This document shows positions 1 through 7,502 of a stretch of DNA of 11,398 nucleotides, piece after piece. The position numbers were made by a program, and so were the translations under genes. How positions within the stretch are numbered: position 1 is the stretch's first letter; the number at the start of each line of letters is the position of its first letter. The stretch comes from an uncultured Methanomethylovorans sp. (lineage in GTDB: Archaea > Halobacteriota > Methanosarcinia > Methanosarcinales > Methanosarcinaceae), in the NCBI GenBank assembly GCA_937968035.1, contig CALBTS010000719.1:1-11398 (forward strand), given 5' to 3'. Below the pieces are notes generated by a model. That model was not told the DNA's origin. It saw only the letters and a list, made by a program, of their open reading frames with translations, and did no database searches.

Positions 1-45
1 GATCGTATTCGGTGACTGGAGTTCAGACGTGTGCTCTTCCGATCT
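1..45. other. Illumina adapter with index (artefact)
   Basis: This is not biological sequence. Positions 12-45 match the TruSeq-type read 2/index adapter (GTGACTGGAGTTC...GCTCTTCCGATCT). Positions 1-3 (GAT) fit the end of the P7 primer and 4-11 (CGTATTCG) fit an 8-base index. The biological insert therefore begins at about 46. The leftward reading frame running through this stretch picks up the residues KIGRAHV, a translation of adapter that should not be kept in any protein record. Confidence 0.98.
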
Positions 46-280
46 TCTCGAAGAATGAAGGTGGGCGTAACGTAATTAAACGATAATATTCGTAAAAAGA
101 AGGAAATATTTTTAATAGAGTTATAGTTACTTCGTTTGGTTTTAATTGACGCAAACGCAAATCTTTGAGAATAGGTTTCATAACCTCATATAGATTTGCT
201 AAATCATCTGATGTAATAGAATCCAAAGCTTTGGATATTATTGTTTTCTGTATCTTACCAAAAAGTTGTGCCTGAGTCAT
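46..280 (-). CDS. Hypothetical phage protein, 3' end lost at the insert boundary
   Basis: I do not recognise this protein. The genuine part is 78 residues, starting MTQAQLFGKI; after E78 the frame runs into adapter. The start at 280 is chosen because AAGGAG lies seven bases upstream; an ATG 17 codons earlier has no ribosome site and would overlap the polymerase gene. The AAGGAG overlaps the TAA stop of the polymerase, so its translation is probably coupled to the polymerase. The protein is predicted mostly helical, is rich in Leu, Ile and Lys, and ends with the aromatic stretch FPSFYEYYRL. Its true length is unknown. Its position directly after the polymerase suggests a replication or DNA-handling role, but nothing in the sequence proves that. 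Confidence 0.75.
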
Positions 281-291
281 GTATTTGCTCC

Positions 292-2700
292 TTATTTGTC
301 GGCCCAAGACTGCATATTTGTATGCCATTCTATTTCTAATAACGGCACTATTGTACGGTATCTTTCCACTGATTCATCTACAGTCTGAGATACTGAGGTA
401 ACGTGATCTTTCTGTGTAGGAACCATAATCTCATCATGGATATTCACAGGTATTACGATCCACGGAGAATAACCAATAGGTTGATGTCGCCAAATATCTC
501 TTTGTACTCCTTTGGTAATTTGCGCACCCGTACCTTGAATAGGTAAATTAATAGCCACGCGAGCAATTTTACCTTGAATGGAAAAAGCGGCACCAAGTAA
601 TGCTGAACGTGTCGCTCCTAGAATACTTTGAGCATCTTCTGTTCTAACTACTGTTCCCTCCATTAAAGCCCATTCTACTGGTGGATTACTAGCTAATTTG
701 TATATTTCTTCGACTGCTGCTAATTCTAGATCAAAATATCTATTAAATCCCAACAACGTAGAAACATATCTTTTAGATTCCCGCCAAAAAATCTTTGATC
801 CTTTCCCTGATGGTTGATAAATAGGTGAATATTCTTCCATTGTCTTAGTACGTAATTCTCCTACTTTTGGAAAAGCCCTTTCAAAAGACTTGATGCCATT
901 TCGTCCTTGTTCCCTAGGTATACCTAGACGTTTCATAAAAGAATACTCTGTTCCAGCAAACAACCATGTGAATAGTCCACTTTTAGATATTGTATAAAGA
1001 TCAGGTACTCTACCTGCCGTAAGCCTAATATCTTTATATGAATATCCGGGATAAATGTGTGTCCCAAAAATAGCGTGAATCTTTTTTCGTTCTCTTCCAG
1101 TATTTCCGCACTCTTTACAGCCTTGTCCATCGCAATATACGCACTCAATATCTGCTTGTAGTTCCTTACGAAGATGAGGATCATTGTATACTGCATCGGC
1201 AATTGTGACTTCAAAACCAGAAAAGTCGCCACCTATCAATTGCATATCTGGATAAGCTAAAGGAAAAGCTCTACGAACATATTTAGCCTTTTTAATTCCT
1301 TGAGCATTTAAGCCGCCTTCCCCGGCCATACGTGAAGATAGAGTACCAATAACCTGAAGAGCAACGTGAAAACGTCCAGCTATTAATAATTTATCGTAGG
1401 TTTGTATTTCCTTTTCTGCTAGTCTTGCTTCATGGACTAAATGGGCACGATACGCTGCTTGATCGGTCCATGTTATTTCTTTGAGTTTCTGTATTCTTTC
1501 TTCGATAGTAATTTTGCTTTTATTGACTTCAAGTAATTGAGCATAGGCTTCCTCATCCCAAGACATCATTTCTTGAAGTGCTTCTTTGTCTGTGCTTTCA
1601 ATAGTCGCACCGGCTTTTTCCTCAGGCATAACCATCGCTAATTCTTGATCTTCAATTGCTGCTGCTATCCAACGCATAGCCGTACTAGCTGCTGTAGGTA
1701 CTGTTCCTTTGATTTCTAAAGCTTGTTCTCGTAATTTTGTAATTTGATCTAAGTCTACTTTATACCCTTTCCACCGAACTGCTCCTACCATGCATGACAA
1801 TACTGAATCATCGTCATCTACAGGTGGAGAACCGAAATGCTTATACAATGCGCGAGTATACACTACGTCATCGCTGGCATAGGTTCTAGCAGGTTTGAAA
1901 TCAGCCCAGTAGTCAATATGGTCATCAATTTTGGATGGCCATGCCCCCTTCCATTTTCCTTTGAAAGATTTAGCGTTCTTACCTTTCCACTTAGGAAGCT
2001 TCTGTAACGCTAAGGCAAAAGGAGCATAGCCTAATTCCAAAGGATAACGTTCTGGAGGCATGGCAATCTCAGAGAGGAGAACAGGATCATCCGGTAATTC
2101 TAAAGCATCTTTTGCAAGAGCTTTTAACCGTGATGAAGGAGCAAACTTCACATAGATATTTGCAAAACGAGAATCTTTACCTTTAGTCATTAACCAAACA
2201 GATTCTCGTCTTACACTTTTTTCAAAATAAATAGGTTTAAACGGTACACGTTTATTTAGTTCTTGTCTCACACGTTCTGCTATTTCGACAGGGATATTTT
2301 TGACGTATATGTTTTTCCGATTCATCAAACTTTGATACTTTGTTTGACGGGCATATAACATAATATCAAAACATGATCTAGGCTTTAAGCACCCTTCATC
2401 TCTAGCTATAGGCTCACAAGAAGCATAAAGTTCAGGACTAATATACCTACAAGCTTGAGGATACCTTTTTCTGTATACTTGTAATGTGGTATATAGTTGA
2501 CAAATATGAAACCAGTCAAATACTAGATTAAAACCAATAACACAATTATCAGTAAGATAATCGATCAATTCTAAGGTTTCATCTACTGGCTTCCTCCATA
2601 CCTCATATATCTTCACGGAATCATTACCTACTGCGTATTGTAAGGTAACTATTGGTCCATGTAGGCCACATGTTTCAGTATCAAAATAGATATTTTCCAT
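292..2700 (-). CDS. Family A DNA polymerase with 3'-5' exonuclease domain
   Basis: This 802-residue enzyme is the phage replicative polymerase. It extends DNA from dNTPs and carries a proofreading domain; it has no 5'-3' nuclease domain, as usual in phages. Exonuclease motifs are D7-T-E9, N58..D62 and Y274..D278. Polymerase motif A is GGDFSGFEV with catalytic D492 and E497. Motif B contains K573, F577 and F581. A conserved PIQGTGAQITK stretch follows, and motif C is H755-D756-E757. The enzyme is therefore complete and should be active. F577 aligns with E. coli Pol I Phe762; Tyr569 stands where Arg754 is expected. Between motifs A and B sits a four-cysteine knuckle (C520, C523, C528, C531) with DnaJ-like CxxCxGxGCxxCGxTG spacing. 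The start overlaps the stop of the upstream ParB-like gene as TAATG and has no good Shine-Dalgarno site, so reinitiation is likely. Confidence 0.96.
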   Translation of the reverse strand: MENIYFDTETCGLHGPIVTLQYAVGNDSVKIYEVWRKPVDETLELIDYLTDNCVIGFNLVFDWFHICQLYTTLQVYRKRYPQACRYISPELYASCEPIARDEGCLKPRSCFDIMLYARQTKYQSLMNRKNIYVKNIPVEIAERVRQELNKRVPFKPIYFEKSVRRESVWLMTKGKDSRFANIYVKFAPSSRLKALAKDALELPDDPVLLSEIAMPPERYPLELGYAPFALALQKLPKWKGKNAKSFKGKWKGAWPSKIDDHIDYWADFKPARTYASDDVVYTRALYKHFGSPPVDDDDSVLSCMVGAVRWKGYKVDLDQITKLREQALEIKGTVPTAASTAMRWIAAAIEDQELAMVMPEEKAGATIESTDKEALQEMMSWDEEAYAQLLEVNKSKITIEERIQKLKEITWTDQAAYRAHLVHEARLAEKEIQTYDKLLIAGRFHVALQVIGTLSSRMAGEGGLNAQGIKKAKYVRRAFPLAYPDMQLIGGDFSGFEVTIADAVYNDPHLRKELQADIECVYCDGQGCKECGNTGRERKKIHAIFGTHIYPGYSYKDIRLTAGRVPDLYTISKSGLFTWLFAGTEYSFMKRLGIPREQGRNGIKSFERAFPKVGELRTKTMEEYSPIYQPSGKGSKIFWRESKRYVSTLLGFNRYFDLELAAVEEIYKLASNPPVEWALMEGTVVRTEDAQSILGATRSALLGAAFSIQGKIARVAINLPIQGTGAQITKGVQRDIWRHQPIGYSPWIVIPVNIHDEIMVPTQKDHVTSVSQTVDESVERYRTIVPLLEIEWHTNMQSWADK

Positions 2701-3560
2701 TATTGAATCTCGTAAATAGGCTTATTCATGTTGGGGATACCCGTATCTGAAACAACGTAAAAGATTCCTTGCTCAGAAAGAAAGGTTTGTATTTCCGTCA
2801 TTATCTCGATATCGGACAAATTACCAGCGGCCCAACCTAGACAAAGAGTATGTAAACCTGCAGGACTGCCAACATCAAATAAATGCAGGAGAAGGTTTTC
2901 AATCTCTTCTTTAGATCGTACACGACCAACCTTAGCCTTACGCCTACGTGATTCTTTAGTGTCGGGGGTTTTGATTTCTATTGCTCCAGTATACCCTTTC
3001 ATCCGTTTATCTTTGATTATTTTAGCCATAGCCAAACGATCACTACGTTCTTTCATAGCATAAAGTTGACGAATTTGTTGTTCCGTCAAAAGATTAGCAC
3101 GGGCCATATCTTGAATTTCCGGATCTAACTGTAATAGATTAATTCTCGGTTGAATCCAACCAGAAGATTTATTGATCCTTTTAGCTATTTCTTTGCGAGT
3201 TATACCTATACGTAAGAAATTAGCTAAAGCTTGCGCTTCCTGAAGGATATTTAGATTCGTACGATTAAGATTTTCTTGCAAATTAGCGATGGCTCGTTCT
3301 TGTACGGTCATGGTTTTTACAATTACGGGCATCTCTTCCCAGCCTAGAATTTTGAAACAAGCATAGGTTCGAGTGTATCCTGCTACTAAGATATATGGTT
3401 CATCAAAAGTATCTGTAGGAAGTTTTGTACTTACTAAAGGATATTGATGTAAACCTTCGGCTTTAATAGATTGAGCTAAAGTATAAGCTTCTGATCGTTC
3501 AATTATACCTCTACAATTAGCTTTCCAATCAATATATAACTCAGTTGGTTTAATTAACAT
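2700..3560 (-). CDS. ParB-like protein 1 (ParB N-terminal domain plus HTH)
   Basis: This 286-residue protein has the ParB/Spo0J-type layout. An N-terminal domain (about 1-105) carries GYTRTYA at 61-67, matching the G..R..A core of the GERRxRA nucleotide motif. ENLNRTNL at 96-103 fits the ENxxR motif, and a helix-turn-helix follows (about 118-142, ITRKEIAKRINKSSGWIQPR). The basic linker ESRRRKAKVGRVRSK leads to an unrecognised C-terminal domain. In plasmids and chromosomes such proteins bind DNA and act as CTP switches; in phages they are often regulators or replication accessories, and some relatives are nucleases. No ParA ATPase is present, so classical partitioning is not supported. GGAGG lies nine bases before the ATG. 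The start overlaps the stop of the upstream gene (ATGTTAA), and its own stop overlaps the polymerase start, tying its dose to the polymerase. Confidence 0.88.
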   Translation of the reverse strand: MLIKPTELYIDWKANCRGIIERSEAYTLAQSIKAEGLHQYPLVSTKLPTDTFDEPYILVAGYTRTYACFKILGWEEMPVIVKTMTVQERAIANLQENLNRTNLNILQEAQALANFLRIGITRKEIAKRINKSSGWIQPRINLLQLDPEIQDMARANLLTEQQIRQLYAMKERSDRLAMAKIIKDKRMKGYTGAIEIKTPDTKESRRRKAKVGRVRSKEEIENLLLHLFDVGSPAGLHTLCLGWAAGNLSDIEIMTEIQTFLSEQGIFYVVSDTGIPNMNKPIYEIQ

Positions 3561-3772
3561 TTTCTTACGCCTCCCATTGGATCTTCATCTCTGATAACTG
3601 GTTTCCAAGATGAATTATCTCCGAATGCTGAATCTATAAGTTCCTCGAAGCCAACGTGTGTATGATAATACCTATACACACTTATTAGTCCTTCTTCTAA
3701 TCCTAAGATTATATCGGGAGTAATAGCTTTAACTTGCTTAGGGGAACCTTCTTCTTGAATTATTAGATACAT
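3554..3772 (-). CDS. Small hypothetical protein, 72 aa
   Basis: I do not recognise this protein. It is acidic to neutral, with a beta-rich start (MYLIIQEEG), a central VYRYYHTHVGFEELIDSAFG segment and a polar C-terminus ending GGVRKC. No membrane segment or catalytic motif is visible. The ATG at 3772 has GAGGA about seven bases upstream, inside the end of the preceding zinc-finger gene, and overlaps that gene by 10 bases. Its TAA overlaps the start of ParB-like protein 1. The tight overlaps on both sides support a real gene in the replication operon rather than a chance frame. Confidence 0.72.
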   Translation of the reverse strand: MYLIIQEEGSPKQVKAITPDIILGLEEGLISVYRYYHTHVGFEELIDSAFGDNSSWKPVIRDEDPMGGVRKC

Positions 3773-3909
3773 GCTACTTCCTCTTCATCTTCATCTCCAC
3801 AATCGCAGTAATGTTCCTCTTTACAATCTTCACAAAAGAGTTGCTCACAATCCTCGCATTTGATACCTTCGCCTTCTTGAAGCGGGCAATCACATTCATA
3901 ACAACGCAT
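3763..3909 (-). CDS. 48-residue ZZ/RING-like zinc-finger miniprotein
   Basis: This gene encodes 48 residues. The ATG at 3909 has AGGAG eight bases upstream, 15 bases after the stop of the exonuclease gene, and the frame ends at TAA 3763-3765, overlapping the next gene. Eleven residues are potential metal ligands: C3, C6, C8, C18, C21, C26, C29, H33, C35, C37 and C47. The spacing C-x2-C-x11-C-x2-C-x4-C-x2-C with GIKCEDCEQLFCEDC in the middle resembles ZZ or B-box cross-brace fingers that bind two zinc ions. A run of acidic residues (39-44, DEDEEE) follows the finger. Such modules usually mediate protein contacts rather than catalysis, so an adaptor in the replisome or an anti-host factor is plausible but unproven. 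A simple zinc-ribbon is the main alternative. Confidence 0.85.
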   Translation of the reverse strand: MRCYECDCPLQEGEGIKCEDCEQLFCEDCKEEHYCDCGDEDEEEVACI

Positions 3910-3924
3910 GATCAAATCTCCTTC

Positions 3925-4500
3925 TCACATGTTCACTAGTTTCTGGTAGCACAACGCTGTTGTTACGCAGTCTCCATAGGCAGTATGTGGGGCGGGATTT
4001 ACAACCTGAAGTGCTGGTGCCAACTTAGCCAAACTCACTCCGCCAAAGGGCATACTTTGTCCTTTTAATTTGGCCCGATCACAAAACCACAAGGCTACTC
4101 TTTGAAGATCCCGTGCTTGGTAATTAAAAAAACTAGAAATTATATTGGGATGATTGTTATCCCAATCTAACCAAGCTTCAACAAAACCTTTATCAAAGCT
4201 CCAATTTTGAGCAAGTGGAGCAATTTTGTTTTCTTGTAAGTGAGCTTTACGCCACTCAAAAAAGGCTCTTAGAGTATCAGCACGAACAGGTGCCTGAGCT
4301 AATTCTTCGACGGTTCTACCATTCACTTTCAAAGCTTGCGTTTGTAACCGATCAGGAAATGTTGGTCGAATATCTGTTTTGAAAGGAGGTATTTCTGTGT
4401 TTATAGAAAAATCATCCTTTAACGGCAAAATGCAAATAGAAATGGCCTCATGGTATCGTGCCTGTAGTCCGCCGGTTTCAGTGTCAATTACACAAATCAT
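3925..4500 (-). CDS. DnaQ-like DEDDh 3'-5' exonuclease
   Basis: This 191-residue enzyme belongs to the RNase H-fold DEDDh exonucleases, which remove nucleotides from 3' ends of DNA or RNA using two metal ions. All five ligands are visible: D6 and E8 in VIDTETGG, D103 in NWSFDKGF, and H172 and D177 in HTAYGD. The motif ALKVNG (56-61), common in this family, is also present. The length matches a stand-alone epsilon-type domain. The polymerase in this operon already has its own exonuclease domain, so this enzyme probably does something else, such as end trimming, host DNA or RNA degradation, or repair. GGAGG lies eight bases upstream of the ATG. A hairpin (4519-4541) separates it from the helicase gene. 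Confidence 0.92.
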   Translation of the reverse strand: MICVIDTETGGLQARYHEAISICILPLKDDFSINTEIPPFKTDIRPTFPDRLQTQALKVNGRTVEELAQAPVRADTLRAFFEWRKAHLQENKIAPLAQNWSFDKGFVEAWLDWDNNHPNIISSFFNYQARDLQRVALWFCDRAKLKGQSMPFGGVSLAKLAPALQVVNPAPHTAYGDCVTTALCYQKLVNM

Positions 4501-4518
4501 TATTTTACCCTCCAGTAA

Positions 4519-4541
4519 CTAATCTGACCTATTCAGACTAG
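4519..4541 (-). other. Intercistronic hairpin around the helicase stop codon
   Basis: In the leftward RNA, positions 4541-4533 (CTAGTCTGA) pair with 4527-4519 (TCAGATTAG) in a nine-pair stem with one G-U pair and a five-base loop. The helicase stop TAG (4540-4538) lies in the stem, and the ribosome site of the exonuclease gene follows at once. There is no run of U after it, so it is not an intrinsic terminator. It could tune re-initiation or protect RNA ends. Confidence 0.45.
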
Positions 4542-6502
4542 ATTGTCTCTTGAATTGCTTTTTGAAATTCACCTAAAGTAATACTTTGTAGTTGGCGTTT
4601 ACGAATTAGATTTTCTCTAACATAGTTATCGGCTTCTAAATGAATTAAGTCTACGATAATTGCTCCACGATTATTATCCATTCCAATTCTGTGAATTCGA
4701 TCTTCCGATTGGATACGATCATCACCATCAAAAGAATTGGAATAATATACTATCATGGAAGCAGCGGTTAATGTTAAAGAAGTTTTAGCTGTTTTAGGGT
4801 TCGCGACGAATGCTATTCGTGGAATTCTTAGATTCTTGTCTTGGAAAATAGATAAAGGATGTTCTTTCAAGGGAGTACTACATAACATCCCGTAGGGTTC
4901 CGTTCTAGTGGATCCATCGGCACGTATTGTTTCCCAATTCTTGGCCTTACATACTTCTACAATACGATCTATAGAAGCATTGAATGCAGCAAAAATAACA
5001 ATACGTCCTATTTCTTCATTTTCATCTAGTAACTCTTTCAAAGCATCATCTTTAGGACAAGATACTCGACGAGCTATTCTTATCTCCTTAAATATTGATC
5101 CTTTACCCTCGCACTTTGTACAGGTGATTTTAGAAGGTGTACCTGTACCTTCTTCATATTCATTCATTTGACCTGTGCCACCACAAATAGGACACTGGGT
5201 CTCCTCGTCGCTATTCTCTATTTTGTATTGAAAACCATCACTTAATTCTCTTAATCTAGTTAGACCTTCAATAGTAGTCGTAGCTGTTCTTGTGATTAAA
5301 TTCGCCGCTCGTTTAGTGGTAGCAGAAGGATCACATTTTACAATACGATATATTTTGTCTGGTAGATCCAGACAATCCTTTTTGAAAGCTATGAATACTA
5401 AACCTTTTAGGCGCTTATTTAGCCTAGCTACTTCATTTACCGATGATTCAAAGGTATGTACCTCATCCGTTAAGGAAACAATCTGATTGGTAGTAGGTAC
5501 TAATCCTGCTAAGCCTTTTTCAACAGAAGTCATTACTTCTGAGATATTTTGTTTTTTGATCCCATGATTGGGATGTTCTTTGTATTCACCACAAAGACGA
5601 CACTTCTTTTCGTCGTCCCACCAAGTCACTAATTTAGGATACGATCCACCGGCAAATGATGTCTCTTTGCGGATAAGAGCTAAACGATTTTCAAAGGTAA
5701 TAACCTTACCTTCCTTTAGAAAACCGGGACAAGCTATTTCGCATTGCATCCACCAATCCTTAGGGCTTTTAGGGGCAGGAGCGCCGGATGCTAAAACAAT
5801 ATAAGGATCAGGATGATCTTTACGCATCCCATCGGCAAGATACTTAGCACACTGAGAACGTTGACTAGGTGGATTTTTAATATAAGCAGATTCGTCAAAG
5901 ATTATAAAATCTGGTGCTAAACGACCATCGGGCCATTTAGTAACCATTGATCTCATTTCCTCGTAAGACAAAAACTGTGGCCAAACTTGGGCTTCCCAAT
6001 CCTTAAATAATAGTTTCAATTGTGTCAATGCGAAACGTGGAGCAATATACCATGGAGTTTTAGGTTTGACTTTTTCTAATAATTCAATAAATACCAAAGT
6101 TTTACCTGTGCCCATTTCCGCAGCAATAATACATTGCTTCGTATGAAAGGCATGTGTTAACATGTCGATCTGATGTTTATACAAAGTAGAACGATTAGGT
6201 TGAATATTTGGGTGAATCTTATCATATCTAAGATAAGGATTAGGAGTTCTACTATCCAAATAGTCTAATACCCACGTATTCCTTGGTGAATTAAGGACTT
6301 CCCAATAGGCATGACCTGTTTCATCGTTGCGTTGAAATCTAGCTCCTTCCATTGATTTGATCTCTTCTTTAAGCGTTTGCCATTCTGCATATGGTTTCCA
6401 ATCAAAATAGAGATGGAGCTTATTTTTCTCTGTAGGGACCACGCTGATTCCGAAAAGATGTCGCCCTATTTTGGCAGTTATAGTTTTTTTACTTGTTATC
6501 AT
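4538..6502 (-). CDS. SNF2-like superfamily 2 helicase/translocase with zinc-finger inserts
   Basis: This 654-residue ATPase probably translocates on duplex DNA for replication, recombination or repair. Helicase motifs in order are YKHQ (108-111), the Walker A AAEMGTGKT (127-135), the Walker B FDESA (202-206), LASGAPAP (237-244), AKTSLTLTAAS (572-582) and QSEDRIHRIG (598-607). The last is close to the SNF2 family QxxDRxHRIGQ signature. The first 105 residues form an unassigned N-terminal domain. Two metal-binding inserts are visible: C301-x2-C304 with H310 and H313, and a DnaJ-type pair CPICGGTG (437-444) and CTKCEGKG (461-468). The start overlaps the previous stop as ATGA, with AAGGA eight bases upstream. 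All catalytic motifs are intact. It could instead be a generic DEAD-type helicase, but motif VI favours SNF2. Confidence 0.93.
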   Translation of the reverse strand: MITSKKTITAKIGRHLFGISVVPTEKNKLHLYFDWKPYAEWQTLKEEIKSMEGARFQRNDETGHAYWEVLNSPRNTWVLDYLDSRTPNPYLRYDKIHPNIQPNRSTLYKHQIDMLTHAFHTKQCIIAAEMGTGKTLVFIELLEKVKPKTPWYIAPRFALTQLKLLFKDWEAQVWPQFLSYEEMRSMVTKWPDGRLAPDFIIFDESAYIKNPPSQRSQCAKYLADGMRKDHPDPYIVLASGAPAPKSPKDWWMQCEIACPGFLKEGKVITFENRLALIRKETSFAGGSYPKLVTWWDDEKKCRLCGEYKEHPNHGIKKQNISEVMTSVEKGLAGLVPTTNQIVSLTDEVHTFESSVNEVARLNKRLKGLVFIAFKKDCLDLPDKIYRIVKCDPSATTKRAANLITRTATTTIEGLTRLRELSDGFQYKIENSDEETQCPICGGTGQMNEYEEGTGTPSKITCTKCEGKGSIFKEIRIARRVSCPKDDALKELLDENEEIGRIVIFAAFNASIDRIVEVCKAKNWETIRADGSTRTEPYGMLCSTPLKEHPLSIFQDKNLRIPRIAFVANPKTAKTSLTLTAASMIVYYSNSFDGDDRIQSEDRIHRIGMDNNRGAIIVDLIHLEADNYVRENLIRKRQLQSITLGEFQKAIQETI

Positions 6503-6927
6503 CTGTTGTTTCCTTGATTAGTTTCCCACCATTTCCATAATCCTCTGGATCGAAGCAATCCGAGAATATCTTGTAATATAAGATCATTAGGTAAGCTAGT
6601 GATTAACAAACACCACGTATACATGGAAGCTTGTAGAAGGTACAAAGTTGTACCGTCGTGATCTACAGTTATCCTACTTTGCTCAATATTAGGATAATCT
6701 ACAGTTACTTTATATGGTGTAGCAACAAGAAAAGAAAGTGTGAGAAATTTACAAGCATTTAAATGTAAAAATCCCTCAAGGGCTTTTAGAGTAGCTACCG
6801 GTGAAGTTTGATTAATATTTGCTTCATCTAATTTACGTAGGGGTGGTTGTAAATTATTATCTTTTGCCCACTTGGTTAGGATCAACCAATCCATGATTGT
6901 GTACCCAAAAAAAGCAATTCTAATCAT
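6499..6927 (-). CDS. Hypothetical protein, 142 aa
   Basis: I do not recognise this protein. It has no clear catalytic motif. The middle part alternates hydrophobic and polar residues (for example ACKFLTLSFLVATPYKVTVD), which suggests a beta-sheet domain, and the last third looks helical (ILQDILGLLRSRGLWKWWE) with a Trp-rich end. Tyr, Trp and Leu are frequent, but no segment is long and pure enough to call a membrane helix. It is joined to the methyltransferase upstream and the helicase downstream by four-base ATGA overlaps on both sides, so all three are probably made in step. The site before the ATG (TTGGGGTAACG) is weak, consistent with coupled translation. An internal ATG at codon 12 is a less likely start. 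Confidence 0.75.
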   Translation of the reverse strand: MIRIAFFGYTIMDWLILTKWAKDNNLQPPLRKLDEANINQTSPVATLKALEGFLHLNACKFLTLSFLVATPYKVTVDYPNIEQSRITVDHDGTTLYLLQASMYTWCLLITSLPNDLILQDILGLLRSRGLWKWWETNQGNNR

Positions 6928-7493
6928 ATTTCGTTACCCCAAGAATCCCAACCTACGTTTTGATTACGGGCAAATAATTCAATTTTAGGTAAATTACCAA
7001 ATAATTGTACTAAATTGGATCTTACAATATCTGGTTTTTTAGAGTGTTTTTCTCTAGGTAAAAGTAAACACTGTGGAATAACTATTTCGGTACTTATTCT
7101 CTTAATGTGTCCCTTCATACCTAGTAATAATAATTCAGTACAGCTTCTAGTATATGATCCCATTCCTAGAATGGGGACATTATTTTTAGTCACTTTGATC
7201 CAAGTATGTAAAATTGTTTTGTACTTAAATCCCCAAGCGTTTATTAATACAAAAGCATCAGGCAATACGGGAGCAGTTACCCATAGAGCTAAAACACAAT
7301 TAGAATCAGTTATTGAACGTACACGTAGACCACAAAGTTCGCGTAGAGGAATAGTTTGATAGTGTCTTTCAGGAGCAAGCTTACCACCGTCGCCCCATAA
7401 ATATTCCCAAGGAGGATCAGCATAGATAATCTTATATTTTCTTTGAGGTAAAGGAGCATATTTTGTTTCTTTTAGCCCTAGTAAATTAATCAT
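6924..7493 (-). CDS. MT-A70 family adenine methyltransferase
   Basis: This 189-residue protein would transfer a methyl group from S-adenosylmethionine to N6 of adenine; bacterial and phage members act on DNA, unlike the eukaryotic METTL3 relatives that act on RNA. The catalytic DPPW motif is at 26-29 inside YKIIYADPPWEY. Other family features follow: the HYQTI block (44-48), an LALWVTAP strand (68-75), the GSYTRSCTELLLLG block (112-125), HSKKPD (150-155) and a C-terminal KIELFAR strand followed by GWDSWGNE. The length fits a stand-alone MT-A70 domain, and it appears complete. AGGAG lies seven bases before the ATG and overlaps the upstream TAG stop. No restriction enzyme gene is adjacent, so it is best viewed as an orphan phage enzyme that may mark phage DNA to escape host restriction. 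Its target sequence cannot be read from the gene. Confidence 0.94.
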   Translation of the reverse strand: MINLLGLKETKYAPLPQRKYKIIYADPPWEYLWGDGGKLAPERHYQTIPLRELCGLRVRSITDSNCVLALWVTAPVLPDAFVLINAWGFKYKTILHTWIKVTKNNVPILGMGSYTRSCTELLLLGMKGHIKRISTEIVIPQCLLLPREKHSKKPDIVRSNLVQLFGNLPKIELFARNQNVGWDSWGNEI

Positions 7494-7502
7494 GGTTATC
7501 TC

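Noticed and set aside
933..1232. Leftward 99-codon frame inside the polymerase gene
   Set aside because: It is an out-of-frame shadow over polymerase motifs A and B without a family match or a ribosome site.
4908..5804. Several rightward frames opposite the helicase gene
   Set aside because: They are fragments antisense to an enzyme with intact motifs and have no ribosome sites.
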